Below, piece after piece: positions 34,009 through 49,611 of a stretch of DNA of 64,000 nucleotides (positions are counted from its first letter, which is position 1; each line of letters begins with the position of its first letter). The position numbers were made by a program, and so were the translations under genes. The stretch comes from Falsiroseomonas oryzae (GTDB lineage: Bacteria > Pseudomonadota > Alphaproteobacteria > Acetobacterales > Acetobacteraceae). The stretch is taken from positions 1-64,000 of the forward strand of contig NZ_JAPSMD010000002.1 in NCBI RefSeq assembly GCF_027856955.1. Reading direction: 5' to 3'. The notes below the pieces were generated by a model. The model had not been told where the DNA came from. It made no database searches and was given only the letters and a program-made list of their open reading frames with translations.

Positions 34009-34968
34009 TCAGTCCTCCTGCAGAAGCAATGCAAGCAGCGTCTCCGCCTTCAGCACGGCCTGCTGGCCGTCGCTCGCGGTCGCATCGGCGCCGACAAGTG
34101 CAGCCAGCTCAGGACGTTCGGTGAAGACCTGGCCGCCCACAAGCACGCCGAGATGCGGATTGCGTGTGGCACGACGTATGTCGCGGATGAGGCCTGAAAG
34201 GGCGTCGAGGCGGCTTTCGCCGGCGAGCGAGAAGCCGACCACGCTGAACCACTGCTTGCGCGCCAGCGCCACGAGCTCGCGCGCCGGTGCACCTGTCGCG
34301 CTATGGACGTCCCAGCCCTGCCGCCGAAAGAACTCCCCGACCATGAGAAGGCCGAAGCTGTGCTGCTCGCCAGGCGTGGCGGCAAGGAGAATGCGCCGAT
34401 CGGCATCTCTCCGGCCGGGCCGGGGGCCGAAGGCATGGCTATTCTCGAGGACAAGCTGCTGAAGGCAGCAGAGACCGACCGTCACGCTCGTGAAATCGCA
34501 CCGGTCCTCGGACCAGAGATCGCCGAGGTGCCTGGCGACAGGCGCCAGAAGTTCCAGGTAGATCCTCTCCAGCGGTAGCTGCCGGGCATGCATGCTTGTC
34601 ATGAAGGTCTGCGCCGCGGCGAGATCGCCCTGCATGACAATGGAGGCGAGCGCCTCGACATCGCCAGAACTCGGACCCGATGCAGCCGCCGCATCGGGAT
34701 GCTCCCAGACTGCCCTTTCGGCACGCGAAAGGAGGAGCCTCGGCAGCACCTGTGCCTCAAGCGTTTTCGCGAGGAGCGAGATCTGGCGTTGCTGAGCGGC
34801 GCGCTGACGTGACATGGCCGGCCCGAACGGGGCCTCCATCGCCTCCGGTCTTGCGCGCGCCAATACGCGGCTCGGCATCGGGCCCGGAGGGAGCGCGGCC
34901 ACATCGTGATGTCCATGTTCGCTCATCTCGACCAGTGGCGCTCCCGCACTCATCGGTTTCGAGGCCAT
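34009..34968 (-). CDS. ppaA: AerR/PpaA cobalamin-binding antirepressor
   Basis: The 319-residue protein has the layout of AerR/PpaA: a variable N-terminus (residues 1-75), a helical B12-cap region (VMQGDLAAAQTFMTSMHAR, ERIYLELLAPVARHLGDLW), and a Rossmann-like cobalamin domain (ATPGEQHSFGLLMVG onward, VVGFSLAGESRLDAL, VLVGGQVFTERPEL). The classical DxHxxG is replaced by a sequence that keeps the His (EQHSFG), as is usual for this family. It modulates PpsR in response to light and B12. ATG 34968 has GGAG six bases upstream; a GTG directly before it is less likely. It is divergent from bchF and precedes ppsR by 100 bases. Confidence 0.92.
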   Translation of the reverse strand: MASKPMSAGAPLVEMSEHGHHDVAALPPGPMPSRVLARARPEAMEAPFGPAMSRQRAAQQRQISLLAKTLEAQVLPRLLLSRAERAVWEHPDAAAASGPSSGDVEALASIVMQGDLAAAQTFMTSMHARQLPLERIYLELLAPVARHLGDLWSEDRCDFTSVTVGLCCLQQLVLENSHAFGPRPGRRDADRRILLAATPGEQHSFGLLMVGEFFRRQGWDVHSATGAPARELVALARKQWFSVVGFSLAGESRLDALSGLIRDIRRATRNPHLGVLVGGQVFTERPELAALVGADATASDGQQAVLKAETLLALLLQED

Positions 34969-35009
34969 CACCCTCTCCCATCCGCGACTGTCATGTCCCG
35001 CGCCGGATC

Positions 35010-35043
35010 TGTCAATCCCGATTTACGTCAATGACGCTTGACA
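35010..35043. promoter_or_regulatory. Candidate PpsR operators and -35 element in the aerR-bchF divergent region
   Basis: CGTCAATGACGCTTGACA (35026-35043) matches TGTCA-N8-TGACA with one mismatch, and its right arm is the -35 hexamer TTGACA (35038-35043). A poorer site, TGTCA-N8-TTACG (35010-35027), abuts it on the left. With a 17-base spacer, transcription would begin near 35073, just before the bchF ATG at 35096. Confidence 0.55.
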
Positions 35044-35095
35044 CTCGCTGCGCTCGTTCTCTAGCGTTCACTCCGAGGCGCAGACGGGGAGCGAC

Positions 35096-37086
<1,991 letters not shown>

Positions 37087-37088
37087 CG

Positions 37089-38655
37089 ATGCAGCTTGCC
37101 GTCTGGACATACGAAGGGCCTCCGCACATCGGTGCAATGCGCGTCGCGACCGCGATGCGCGGCGTCCACTATGTGCTGCATGCGCCCCAAGGCGATACCT
37201 ACGCCGACCTGCTGTTCACCATGATCGAGCGGCGCGCGGAAAGGCCCCCCGTCACCTACACGACCTTCCAAGCGCGCGACCTTGGCGGCGATACGGCCGA
37301 GCTTTTCAAGGCGTCCGTTCGCGATGCCTATGAGCGCTTCCGGCCGGAAGCGATGCTTGTCGGCGCATCCTGCACTGCGGAGCTCATCCAGGACGACCCC
37401 GGGGGCTTGGCCAGGACACTCGGCCTGCCAATTCCGGTGGTTCCGCTCGAACTGCCCGCCTACCAACGCAAGGAGAATTGGGGCGCCGCCGAGACCTTCT
37501 ACCAACTCGTCCGTGCCATGGCAGGACCACACGCGTTGCCGCCCGGCATGAAGCGGCCGCCGCGCGCATCCGGCCGTGCCCCGAGTTGCAATCTGCTCGG
37601 CCCAACTGCGCTTGGCTTCCGACATCGCGACGATGTTGCAGAAGTCCGGGGCCTGCTCGAGACAATGGGCATTGAGGTCCTGATCGTGGCGCCGCTGGGC
37701 GCAACGCCCGCCGATCTCGCGCGGCTCGGGGAAGCCGACTTCAATGTGGTGATGTACCCCGAGGTCGCGGGCCAGGCCGCCGCATGGCTGAAGCGCAGCT
37801 TTGGGCAGCCTGCGACGACGGTGGTTCCGATCGGGCTGGATGCGACGCGGCGCTTCGTGGCCGAGGTTGCGGCGCTTGCTGGCGTTCAAGCCGCTGCCGA
37901 GGAAACTGCGTCGCGCATGGCGTGGTACTCGCGCTCAGTGGACAGCACCTATCTCACGGGCAAGCGCGTCTTCATCTTCGGAGATGCGACGCATGCCGTG
38001 GCCGCGGCTCACGTCGCGCAGCACGAGCTCGCGTTCGAGGTTGTCGGCATCGGCACATATAGTCGCGAGTTCGCTCGCGAGATCCGGGAAGCAGCGAAGT
38101 CCTACGGCGTCGAGCCGCTGATCAGCGATGACTACCTGGACGTCGAACAGGCTATCATCGCCCTGCAGCCGGAACTCGTGCTGGGCACCCAGATGGAGCG
38201 CCACATCGCAAAGAGGCTCGGTATTCCTTGCGCGGTGATCTCGGCCCCTGTGCATGTTCAGGACTTCCCGGCCCGGCACTCACCGCAGATGGGGGCCGAA
38301 GGTGCAAACGTACTCTTCGATACCTGGGTTCACCCCCTCATGATGGGCCTGGAGGAGCATCTGCTGACGATGTTCCGCGAGGACTTCGAATTCCATGACG
38401 GCGCCGCGCCGTCCCACCTCGGTGGCAAGCACGCGGCGTCAGAGCTGGGCATCGGGGGGGCGCCCGCCGCGCCGCCCTTGCCCGCGCCCGCAGCGGTGAC
38501 TCCCCACGCCGCTGCGGGCGATCCTGTGTCCTGGGGCTCGGACGCGGAGAGGGAGCTCAGAAAGATTCCGTTCTTCGTACGTGGGAAGGCGCGACGGAAC
38601 ACGGAGCGATACGCTGCCGAACGGGGGATCGCGACCATCACGCTCGAGACATTGT

Positions 38656-38684
<29 letters not shown>
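37089..38684 (+). CDS. bchB: Dark-operative protochlorophyllide reductase subunit B
   Basis: The 531-residue subunit supplies the fourth ligand of the NB cluster, D36 in [10 protein letters not shown], at exactly the R. capsulatus position. Other BchB marks are [16 protein letters not shown], the [14 protein letters not shown] segment, [13 protein letters not shown] and [20 protein letters not shown]. After a variable linker rich in Ala and Pro (residues 445-480) the C-terminal protochlorophyllide-reductase tail ([17 protein letters not shown]) closes the protein. The last 29 bases overlap bchH, whose ATG lies inside this gene. Confidence 0.97.
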
Positions 38685-43198
<4,514 letters not shown>

Positions 43199-43199
<1 letters not shown>

Positions 43200-43900
43200 T
43201 GCCGACAGCCACCTATCTCACGCGCCGTGGCGAGCTGCACGAATACTTTGATCGCACCGCGCTGCCTGCATGGGAGCGCCTGACGTCCGATGCTCCTGTG
43301 TCGGGAATTCGCGCAACAGTCAGGGCCGGGCGCGACGCGATGCGCGCAACGCTGCTTTCCTGGCTGCCTGGCGACCTGACTGGCAAAAGGGTGCTGGATG
43401 GCGGATGCGGGACGGGGGCACTGGCGCTCGAAGCGGCAAGGCGAGGGGCGCACGTCGTCGCCGTCGACATCGCGCCGGGGCTGATCGAGATCGCCAAGCA
43501 GCGGACAGGCATCATTGCCGGTCCTGGCCGTATCGATTTCCTGGCGGGCGACATGTTCGATCCGGGACTTGGGCGCTTCGACCATGTCGTCGCGATGGAC
43601 AGTCTGATCCACTACCAGCCCAGGGACACGGTCCACGTTCTGACCGGGCTGGCAGAGCGGACCGGGTGTTCGATCACATTCACCTTCGCGCCACGCACGC
43701 CCCTGCTGACGGCCATGCATGCCGTGGGTCGCTGCTTTCCCCGCGGCGACCGGGCACCCTCTATCGTACCTGTCGGAGAGGCGCAGTTGCGTCGACTGAT
43801 CGCGCGGGAGCCTGGTCTGACTGGGTTCTCGGCAGGTCGGCACCGCCGGATCGCTTCTGGCTTCTACACGTCCCACGCGTTGGAGCTGTGCCGTCGATGA
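43199..43900 (+). CDS. bchM: Mg-protoporphyrin IX O-methyltransferase
   Basis: The 233-residue SAM-dependent enzyme methylates the C13 propionate of Mg-protoporphyrin IX. It has motif I VLDGGCGTGALALEAARRGA, a following acidic residue in VVAVDIAPGLIE, and HVVAMDSLIHYQPRD. The N-terminal YLTRRGELHEYFDRTALPAWERL is specific to BchM/ChlM. The gene starts in the bchL stop and overlaps lhaA by four bases. Confidence 0.96.
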
Positions 43901-45336
43901 ATCGCATCGAGGCTCGAATGGCGCGTATCTGGACCCGGGTGGGCAGCGATCTGCTACCTTTTGCGGACGCGACATCAAGAGAGCTCCCGTGGTCGCGCCT
44001 GCTGCGCCTGTCACTCTTCCAGATTTCCTGCGGCATGATGGCGGTGCTGCTGATCGGCACGCTCAACCGGGTCATGATCGTGGAGCTCAAGGTGCCGGCG
44101 GGACTGGTGGCAAGCATGCTTGCGCTTCCTCTGGTCTTCGCGCCCTTGCGTGCTTTGATCGGTTTCAAGTCCGACAACTACCGGTCGCTACTGGGCTGGC
44201 GGCGCGTGCCGTACATATGGCTCGGCAGCATCGCGCAGTTTTCAGGGCTCGCCATGATGCCGTTTGCGCTGATCGTGCTGTCGGGTGACACCTGGGCGCC
44301 GCCTTGGGCTGCGCAGTTGTCGGCAGCCATCGCCTTCCTCTGTGTCGGCGCCGGCATGCACACCGTGCAGACGGTCGGTCTCGCATTGGCGACCGATCTG
44401 GCGCCGGAGAAGTCGCAGCCGAACGTGGTTGCCGTGTTGTCGCTCATGTTGCTACTCGGCATGGTCGTGTCGGCGCTGCTGTTTGGCGTGCTGCTGGCGG
44501 AGTTTAGCCAACTCCGGCTGATCCAGGTCATTCAGGGCTGCGCGGCTGCGACGCTTATCTTGAACTTCATCGCGATGTGGAAGCAGGAACCGCGCAATCC
44601 CGATCGCACGCAGGGCGCGCGGGATGGCGATCCGGGATTCCTCGAGAGCTTCAGGACCCTGCGCGCGAGCGGCCCGTGGAACCGTCGGCTGTTCGCAGCG
44701 GCTCTCGGCTTCGCCGGCTTCGCGATGCAGGACGTGTTGCTGGAGCCCTACGGGGGGCAGATTCTCGGCTTGAGCGTAGGCGCGACGACGGGCCTGACTG
44801 CACTTCTGGCAGGCGGCAGTGCGCTCGGCTTCATCGCTGGCGCTCGATGGCTGTCGCGCGGGGCCGACGCGCATCGTCTGGCTGCCTACGGATCGCTCAT
44901 GGGCATCTTCGCCTTTGCGATGGTGATCCTGTCCGGTGTGATGGAGTACACCCCGCTCTTTGCACTTGGCTCCCTCTGCATCGGGCTGGGAGGTGGGCTC
45001 TTCGCGCATGCCACCTTGACATCCTGCATGCGGGTCGCACCGCAGAACCAGATCGGCCTCGCACTTGGCGTTTGGGGAGCGGTGCAGGCAACGGCGGCTG
45101 GACTCGCCATCGCGACGGGCGGTGTCGTGCGCGATGTGCTCAGCGGCCTTGCAGAGCAAGGATCGCTTGGGGAGGCGATGTCCGGCCCCGCGACCGGCTA
45201 TCTCGTCGTCTATGCAGCGGAGATCGCGCTGCTCTTCTTCACCCTGGCCGTGGTCGGACCGCTCGTGCGAGGCACGGGTGCACCCCGTTCGCGACCGCAA
45301 CCGGGATCCGGCATCGCCGGGTCCGCCCACGTCTGA
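43897..45336 (+). CDS. lhaA: Light-harvesting complex 1 assembly protein LhaA (PucC family)
   Basis: The 479-residue BCD-family major facilitator has 12 predicted helices with LSLFQISCGMMAVLLIGTLN, RALIGFKSDNYRSLLGWRRVPYI between helices 2 and 3, and MQDVLLEPYGGQILGLSVG in the second half. The position directly before puhA is the classic one for LhaA (ORF477/G115), which helps LH1 assembly. The polar C-terminus (residues 460-479) is variable. It overlaps bchM as ATGA; puhA follows after 21 bases with its own GGAGG ribosome site. Confidence 0.93.
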   Translation: MNRIEARMARIWTRVGSDLLPFADATSRELPWSRLLRLSLFQISCGMMAVLLIGTLNRVMIVELKVPAGLVASMLALPLVFAPLRALIGFKSDNYRSLLGWRRVPYIWLGSIAQFSGLAMMPFALIVLSGDTWAPPWAAQLSAAIAFLCVGAGMHTVQTVGLALATDLAPEKSQPNVVAVLSLMLLLGMVVSALLFGVLLAEFSQLRLIQVIQGCAAATLILNFIAMWKQEPRNPDRTQGARDGDPGFLESFRTLRASGPWNRRLFAAALGFAGFAMQDVLLEPYGGQILGLSVGATTGLTALLAGGSALGFIAGARWLSRGADAHRLAAYGSLMGIFAFAMVILSGVMEYTPLFALGSLCIGLGGGLFAHATLTSCMRVAPQNQIGLALGVWGAVQATAAGLAIATGGVVRDVLSGLAEQGSLGEAMSGPATGYLVVYAAEIALLFFTLAVVGPLVRGTGAPRSRPQPGSGIAGSAHV

Positions 45337-45357
45337 AGGGTCATACGGAGGTCCGCC

Positions 45358-46143
45358 ATGACGTCAGCCCCAACTTCGGTCTTCCAGGACCTGGCAGCGC
45401 TGTCGCTCTACCTATTCTATGCGTTCTTTCTCGGTCTTGTGCTGTGGCTGCACCGGGAGGGGAAGCGAGAAGGCTACCCGCTGATTTCCGATCGTGAGGG
45501 GCGCGAGTTGCGTGCCCCCATCGAAGGCTTTCCAGCGACGCCCGAGCCCAAGACCTTCCGTCTCGCGCACGGGCACGGCGCGGTCATGGCGCCTGGCCCA
45601 CGCGCCGAGCGCGACATGAGCTCCTTGTTGAAGGCCTACGATCCGTTCCCGGGTGCGTCACAGGTTCCCACCGGCGATCCCATGCAGACGGGCGTGGGTG
45701 CGGCCTCCTACTCCCTGCGCGCGGATACGCCCGACCTGACGTGGGATGAGGCGGAGGCGAAGATCGTGCCCCTGCGGGCGGCGCCGGGCTGGTACGTTCC
45801 AGAAGGTGACCCGGAGATCCGTGGTCGGCCGATCTTCGGTACCGACAAGAAGATCGCCGGCACGGTCGTGGACCTGTGGGTGGACAAGTCCGATGTGCTC
45901 CTCCGCTACGTCGAGGTCGAAGTCGTTGGAAGTGGCAAGCGCGTGCTGATTCCCCTGGGCCTCGTTCACTGGAGTGGCGACGGTCCGGTGAAGTGCGACA
46001 CTGCCTCGTCGGCCCAGATCGCCGCCGCTCCGGTGACGGCGCACCCCGAGCGGGTGACACTCCGCGAGGAGGATCGCATTAGCGGCTACTTCGGTGGCGG
46101 CGAGCTGCACGGTGAGCCGGGTGCGAGCGAGCCGTTCCTATGA
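45358..46143 (+). CDS. puhA: Photosynthetic reaction centre H subunit
   Basis: The 261-residue H subunit caps the L-M core on the cytoplasmic side. The single membrane helix is at residues 11-32 (LAALSLYLFYAFFLGLVLWL), then EGKREGYPLISDREGR. The globular domain shows DPMQTGVGAASYSLRADTPDL, FGTDKKIAGTVVDLWVDKSD and the acidic surface segment EVEVVGSGKRVLIPL, as in other purple bacteria. The length (about 255-262) is normal. It is followed by puhB with ATGA overlap. Confidence 0.97.
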   Translation: MTSAPTSVFQDLAALSLYLFYAFFLGLVLWLHREGKREGYPLISDREGRELRAPIEGFPATPEPKTFRLAHGHGAVMAPGPRAERDMSSLLKAYDPFPGASQVPTGDPMQTGVGAASYSLRADTPDLTWDEAEAKIVPLRAAPGWYVPEGDPEIRGRPIFGTDKKIAGTVVDLWVDKSDVLLRYVEVEVVGSGKRVLIPLGLVHWSGDGPVKCDTASSAQIAAAPVTAHPERVTLREEDRISGYFGGGELHGEPGASEPFL

Positions 46144-46814
46144 GCGAGCCCAGTCGTCCGGTCTTCAGCGAGCACGACACGGAGCCAGTGCCCGGCCTGC
46201 CCGGGCCACTGCCAGCCGGGGAAGTGATCCTTTGGCAGGGTGCGCCTGGCTTTGGTGGTCTGGCCCGGCGAGCCCTGCATCTGCGCTGGCTGTCCATCTA
46301 CTTCCTGGCACTCGCTTTGTGGCGTGCGGTTGCGGTTAACGCGGCTGGCGGGGATGGCCTGGACGTGGCGCAGGCCGTGGCTCTCGTGCTGCTGCTCGGG
46401 GCGGTCCCGGTCGGCCTGCTGGCGCTTTATGGCTGGGCGACGGCCAGGCACACGCTCTACACGATCACGTCGCGCCGCGTCGTGATCCGGACCGGGGTGG
46501 CCTTGCCGCTGACCGTCAATGTTCCGTTCGCCCTGATCGGACGTGCCGGCCTCGCAAAGCATGCCGATGGAACAGGCGATATCGCGCTCGAGGTGATGGC
46601 GCCCCACCGGGTATCCTGGATTGCGCTCTGGCCCCACACGCGTTCCTGGCACGTGTCGAAGCCACAGCCGACCTTGCGTGCCCTGCCCGAGCCCGAGAAG
46701 GTCGCGCAGATACTCGGCAGGGCGCTGGCGTTGGCGGCTGCGCTACCCGTTAGGCCCGTCAGCGCCCGGGTCGAGGACCGGTCGGCGCAGCCGACCGCCG
46801 AAGCAATGGCGTGA
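46140..46814 (+). CDS. puhB: Photosynthetic complex assembly protein PuhB
   Basis: The 224-residue protein has an N-terminal GEVILWQGAPGF element, two central membrane helices (LRWLSIYFLALALWRAVA; ALVLLLGAVPVGLLALYG) and a PH-like domain beginning YTITSRRVVIRTGVALPLT. PuhB aids reaction-centre assembly. Position after puhA and before puhC is conserved across purple bacteria. It overlaps both neighbours or lies within a few bases of them. Confidence 0.94.
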   Translation: MSEPSRPVFSEHDTEPVPGLPGPLPAGEVILWQGAPGFGGLARRALHLRWLSIYFLALALWRAVAVNAAGGDGLDVAQAVALVLLLGAVPVGLLALYGWATARHTLYTITSRRVVIRTGVALPLTVNVPFALIGRAGLAKHADGTGDIALEVMAPHRVSWIALWPHTRSWHVSKPQPTLRALPEPEKVAQILGRALALAAALPVRPVSARVEDRSAQPTAEAMA

Positions 46815-46825
46815 AGGAGCGACCG

Positions 46826-47275
46826 ATGGGGAGCGCGCTTCTTCGGACCGGACGTCTGCCTCGCGGCATGGTCCTCGGTACGGGCCTGGTGGTCGCCGGC
46901 ACGTTCATGCTGGCGACCCTGGGTCACAGGGCACCGCTGGATCCTGCCGTCAGCGGCATGCTGCCGACGGCGACTCGAGAGCTTCGATTCGCGGATCGGG
47001 CGGACGGTGCCGTGGTGGTGACTGATGCCCGGACCGGGCGTCAAGTCGAAGTCGTGGAGCCTGGCACGGAGGGATTCGTACGCGGCGCCATGCGCGGGCT
47101 CGGGCGGCAGCGGCGCATCTCCGATGTCGGCCCTGACGTGCCATTCCGCTTGAGTGTCTGGCCCGACGGCCGGATCACCCTGCATGACATCGCCAACGGA
47201 AACACGATGGAACTGCACGCTTTCGGTCGGACGAATGCCGAAGCCTTCCTGCGTCTCTTGGCAACAGAGGAGTGA
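46826..47275 (+). CDS. puhC: Photosynthetic complex assembly protein PuhC
   Basis: The 149-residue protein has one N-terminal helix (MVLGTGLVVAGTFMLATLG) and a periplasmic domain with RELRFADRADGAVVVTD, EPGTEGFVRGAMRGLGRQRR and ITLHDIANGNTMELHAFG, which are the PuhC hallmarks. A GTG at 46811 overlapping the puhB stop is possible, but ATG 46826 has AAGGAG at ideal distance and is preferred. PuhC influences reaction-centre and LH1 levels. It is followed by a small orf after seven bases. Confidence 0.93.
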   Translation: MGSALLRTGRLPRGMVLGTGLVVAGTFMLATLGHRAPLDPAVSGMLPTATRELRFADRADGAVVVTDARTGRQVEVVEPGTEGFVRGAMRGLGRQRRISDVGPDVPFRLSVWPDGRITLHDIANGNTMELHAFGRTNAEAFLRLLATEE

Positions 47276-47282
47276 GGACGCC

Positions 47283-47600
47283 ATGACGGACCACTGGGGA
47301 GTGGGCCGGGCGATCTTCGGCGGTCGAACCGTCGAGGTGCCCTGCACAGTGGAAATCGAGAGGACTGCCGAGTTCCTGTATGCGAACGCGATCCCGGAGG
47401 GAATCGACCTTCGGCCTGGCGACCGCGTCCTGGTGCACGGTGCGCCCGACCATATCGACTTCGGCGAGCGCATCTCTTTCGCGACGACCGCGACGGTCTA
47501 CAGGGCCGGTCCGATCGAGCGGTTCTGGACCCAGTGGTCCGCGCTGTTCGAACTGACCGAGCTCTATCACTGCGGCTTCGAGCCGAAGGAGGTTGCATGA
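47283..47600 (+). CDS. Small hypothetical protein between puhC and acsF
   Basis: A 105-residue product with no signal or membrane helix. It begins [20 protein letters not shown] and contains [22 protein letters not shown], a short beta-rich segment, and an aromatic C-terminal part ([22 protein letters not shown]). Genes of this size occur at this spot in other purple-bacterial PGCs, but I know no function. Its stop overlaps the acsF start (ATGA), so it is co-translated with the oxidative cyclase. A role as cyclase accessory or assembly factor is a guess. Confidence 0.75.
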   Translation: MTDHWGVGRAIFGGRTVEVPCTVEIERTAEFLYANAIPEGIDLRPGDRVLVHGAPDHIDFGERISFATTATVYRAGPIERFWTQWSALFELTELYHCGFEPKEVA

Positions 47601-48673
47601 ACGCGGTGACGCCGGCCGGGCGGCCTTCCTCCTCGTCGGAAAGCACCAAGCTCGCCATGACGGAGACTGTGCTTTCCCCGAGGTTCTACACGACCGATTT
47701 CGCTGCGATGGACTCGATCAGCGTCGAGAGCGTCCGCGAGCAGTGGGACAAGCTTATGGCGGAGTTCCACGCCGACCCGAACAAGGGCCACTTCATTCGG
47801 ACCGAAGAGTTCGATGCCTTCGACCTCAACACCCTGCCCGAGCCGCTGCAGAAGGAGTTTCTGGAATTTCTCGTCAGCAGCGTGACGGCGGAGTTCTCGG
47901 GTTGTGTGCTCTACGCCGAGATCAAGAAGCGCGTGAAGAATCCGGACATGAAGGATCTGTTCGGCGTCATGGCGCGCGATGAATCCCGGCATGCCGGCTT
48001 CATCAACGACACGCTGAAGGACATGAATGTCGGTGTGGATCTGGGATTTCTGACTAGGGCAAAGAAGTATCATTACTTCCAGCCAAAATTCATCTTCTAT
48101 GCTACTTATCTTTCCGAGAAGATCGGTTATGCGCGCTATATCACTATTTTCCGTCAGTTCGAGCGGCATCCAGAACTGCGCTTCCATCCGATCTTCAAGT
48201 GGTTCGAGAAGTGGTGCAACGACGAGTTCCGGCATGGCGAGGCGTTCGCGTTGCTGATGCGTGCCAACCCTGATCTCGTGAAGGGCGTGAACCGCTACTG
48301 GGCGCGGTTCTTCCAGCTTGCCGTCTTCGCGACAATGTACGTGCGTGACCATGCACGGCCGGAGTTCCACAAGGCTCTTGGGATGGACGCGACGGACTAC
48401 GACATGCGCGTCTTCCGCATCACCGAGGAGATCTGCCGGCAAGCGTTCCCGGATACGCTCGACATCGACAACCCCGCCTTCCTCCGGAACCTCGAACGGC
48501 TGAATGCCATTGCGGAGGCGATGAACCGGGCCAAGGCTCAAGGTGGCGTGGTGGGCAAGGCGAAGCGGGTCGGCTTGTCGGCAATGGCAGCCGCTGTGTT
48601 CGGAAGGCTCTTCCTGCTGCGTCCGCGCCGCCACGCTCTGCCGGACGACGCCCGTCTGTCGCCGGCCTGGTAG
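47597..48673 (+). CDS. acsF: Mg-protoporphyrin IX monomethyl ester oxidative cyclase (aerobic)
   Basis: The 358-residue diiron enzyme forms ring E of bacteriochlorophyll using O2. The ferritin-like ligands are visible: the first Glu in [14 protein letters not shown] in RDESRHAGF, and the second EXXH in [12 protein letters not shown]. The upstream frame to 47534 is an extension; ATG 47597 overlaps the previous stop. A stretch of about 100 bases within the gene (48061-48160) is markedly AT-rich, with 38 G/C by my count, and uses TAT, ACT and CTT codons rare in its neighbours, though the reading frame and motifs are intact. The oxygen-independent counterpart bchE is also present. Confidence 0.96.
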   Translation: MNAVTPAGRPSSSSESTKLAMTETVLSPRFYTTDFAAMDSISVESVREQWDKLMAEFHADPNKGHFIRTEEFDAFDLNTLPEPLQKEFLEFLVSSVTAEFSGCVLYAEIKKRVKNPDMKDLFGVMARDESRHAGFINDTLKDMNVGVDLGFLTRAKKYHYFQPKFIFYATYLSEKIGYARYITIFRQFERHPELRFHPIFKWFEKWCNDEFRHGEAFALLMRANPDLVKGVNRYWARFFQLAVFATMYVRDHARPEFHKALGMDATDYDMRVFRITEEICRQAFPDTLDIDNPAFLRNLERLNAIAEAMNRAKAQGGVVGKAKRVGLSAMAAAVFGRLFLLRPRRHALPDDARLSPAW

Positions 48674-48686
48674 GGACGAGCGCAGC

Positions 48687-49490
48687 ATGGCCGACTACGG
48701 GCTTCCCGCCGTCTTCACGCTCCTGGTGTGGTGGTTCAGCACGGGACTGATCATCTACCTGGATGGGCTGCGGCGGGAGACCTTCCGCTGGACGATGCTG
48801 GGTGCGACCACGCTGTTGCTGGTCGGGCTATTCGGCCTGCACGCCTTGGCCTGGGACACCAGTGCCGCCGGCGCGTGGCTCGGCTTCGTTTGCGGGGTGC
48901 TGTGCTGGGCCTGGATCGAGATCGCCTTCCTTACTGGCCTGGTCACCGGCCCGCGGCGCACGCCGATTTCCTCGACGCTGCGAGGATGGCCGCGCCTGCG
49001 CGCTGCGCTCGCCGCGATCCTCTGGCATGAGCTTGCCATCATCGCGATGGCCGGGGCGATCGTTCTACTGACGTGGGACGCACCCAACAGGATCGGCACT
49101 TGGACATTCCTCGCCTTCTGGGCCATGCGACAGAGCGCCAAGCTCAACGTCTTCCTGGGCGTGCGAAACCTGTCCGAAGCCTTCCTTCCGGACCACCTGC
49201 GGTATCTCGAGAGTTTCTTTGCGCGGCGGCCGATGAATGCCCTTTTCCCGGTGTCGGTGCTCGCTGGCGCAACCGCCTGCGTCCTGCTGGCGCTGGCGGC
49301 ACTGTCACCCGATGCGACACGGCATGAGGCCGTCGGGTTCACGCTGCTTGCCACCTTGGTCGCGCTGGGGCTGCTGGAGCATGTCTTCATGGTGCTCCCG
49401 TTCTCGGCGGATGCGCTCTGGAAATGGGGCCTCGCCGCGCGTCCTGACGTGAAGCAGAAGAGCCGGCCGCAGCCGTCGAGTGCGGCCTGA
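48687..49490 (+). CDS. puhE: Photosynthetic complex assembly protein PuhE
   Basis: The 267-residue integral membrane protein has about seven helices and PuhE marks: [17 protein letters not shown] at the start, [29 protein letters not shown], and [20 protein letters not shown] with [13 protein letters not shown]. PuhE modulates reaction-centre and bacteriochlorophyll production in Rhodobacter. ATG 48687 is chosen at the conserved start; the frame extends upstream into acsF. It ends the puh-acsF unit; the next gene is hemA with its own FNR-type promoter. Confidence 0.92.
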   Translation: MADYGLPAVFTLLVWWFSTGLIIYLDGLRRETFRWTMLGATTLLLVGLFGLHALAWDTSAAGAWLGFVCGVLCWAWIEIAFLTGLVTGPRRTPISSTLRGWPRLRAALAAILWHELAIIAMAGAIVLLTWDAPNRIGTWTFLAFWAMRQSAKLNVFLGVRNLSEAFLPDHLRYLESFFARRPMNALFPVSVLAGATACVLLALAALSPDATRHEAVGFTLLATLVALGLLEHVFMVLPFSADALWKWGLAARPDVKQKSRPQPSSAA

Positions 49491-49501
49491 TGACGATCCG
49501 A

Positions 49502-49515
49502 TTGATCACGATCAA
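49502..49515. promoter_or_regulatory. Perfect FNR/FnrL box upstream of hemA
   Basis: TTGATCACGATCAA matches TTGAT-N4-ATCAA at every position. Its centre is about 103 bases before the hemA ATG at 49612. In Rhodobacter hemA is a known FnrL target. Class II spacing would place the start of transcription near 49550. Confidence 0.8.
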
Positions 49516-49611
49516 ACCTATCCACCTGGCGACCTGCGAGACTGCGCATCGTGCCTTGCCGCCGCGAGAAGGTCGGCGTCAGGTGGCGCCAACATGGAAG
49601 TGGGGACCGAC

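Noticed and set aside
34989-35009. TGTCATGTCCC stretch as a further PpsR half-site
   Set aside because: No ACA arm at the required 12-base distance.
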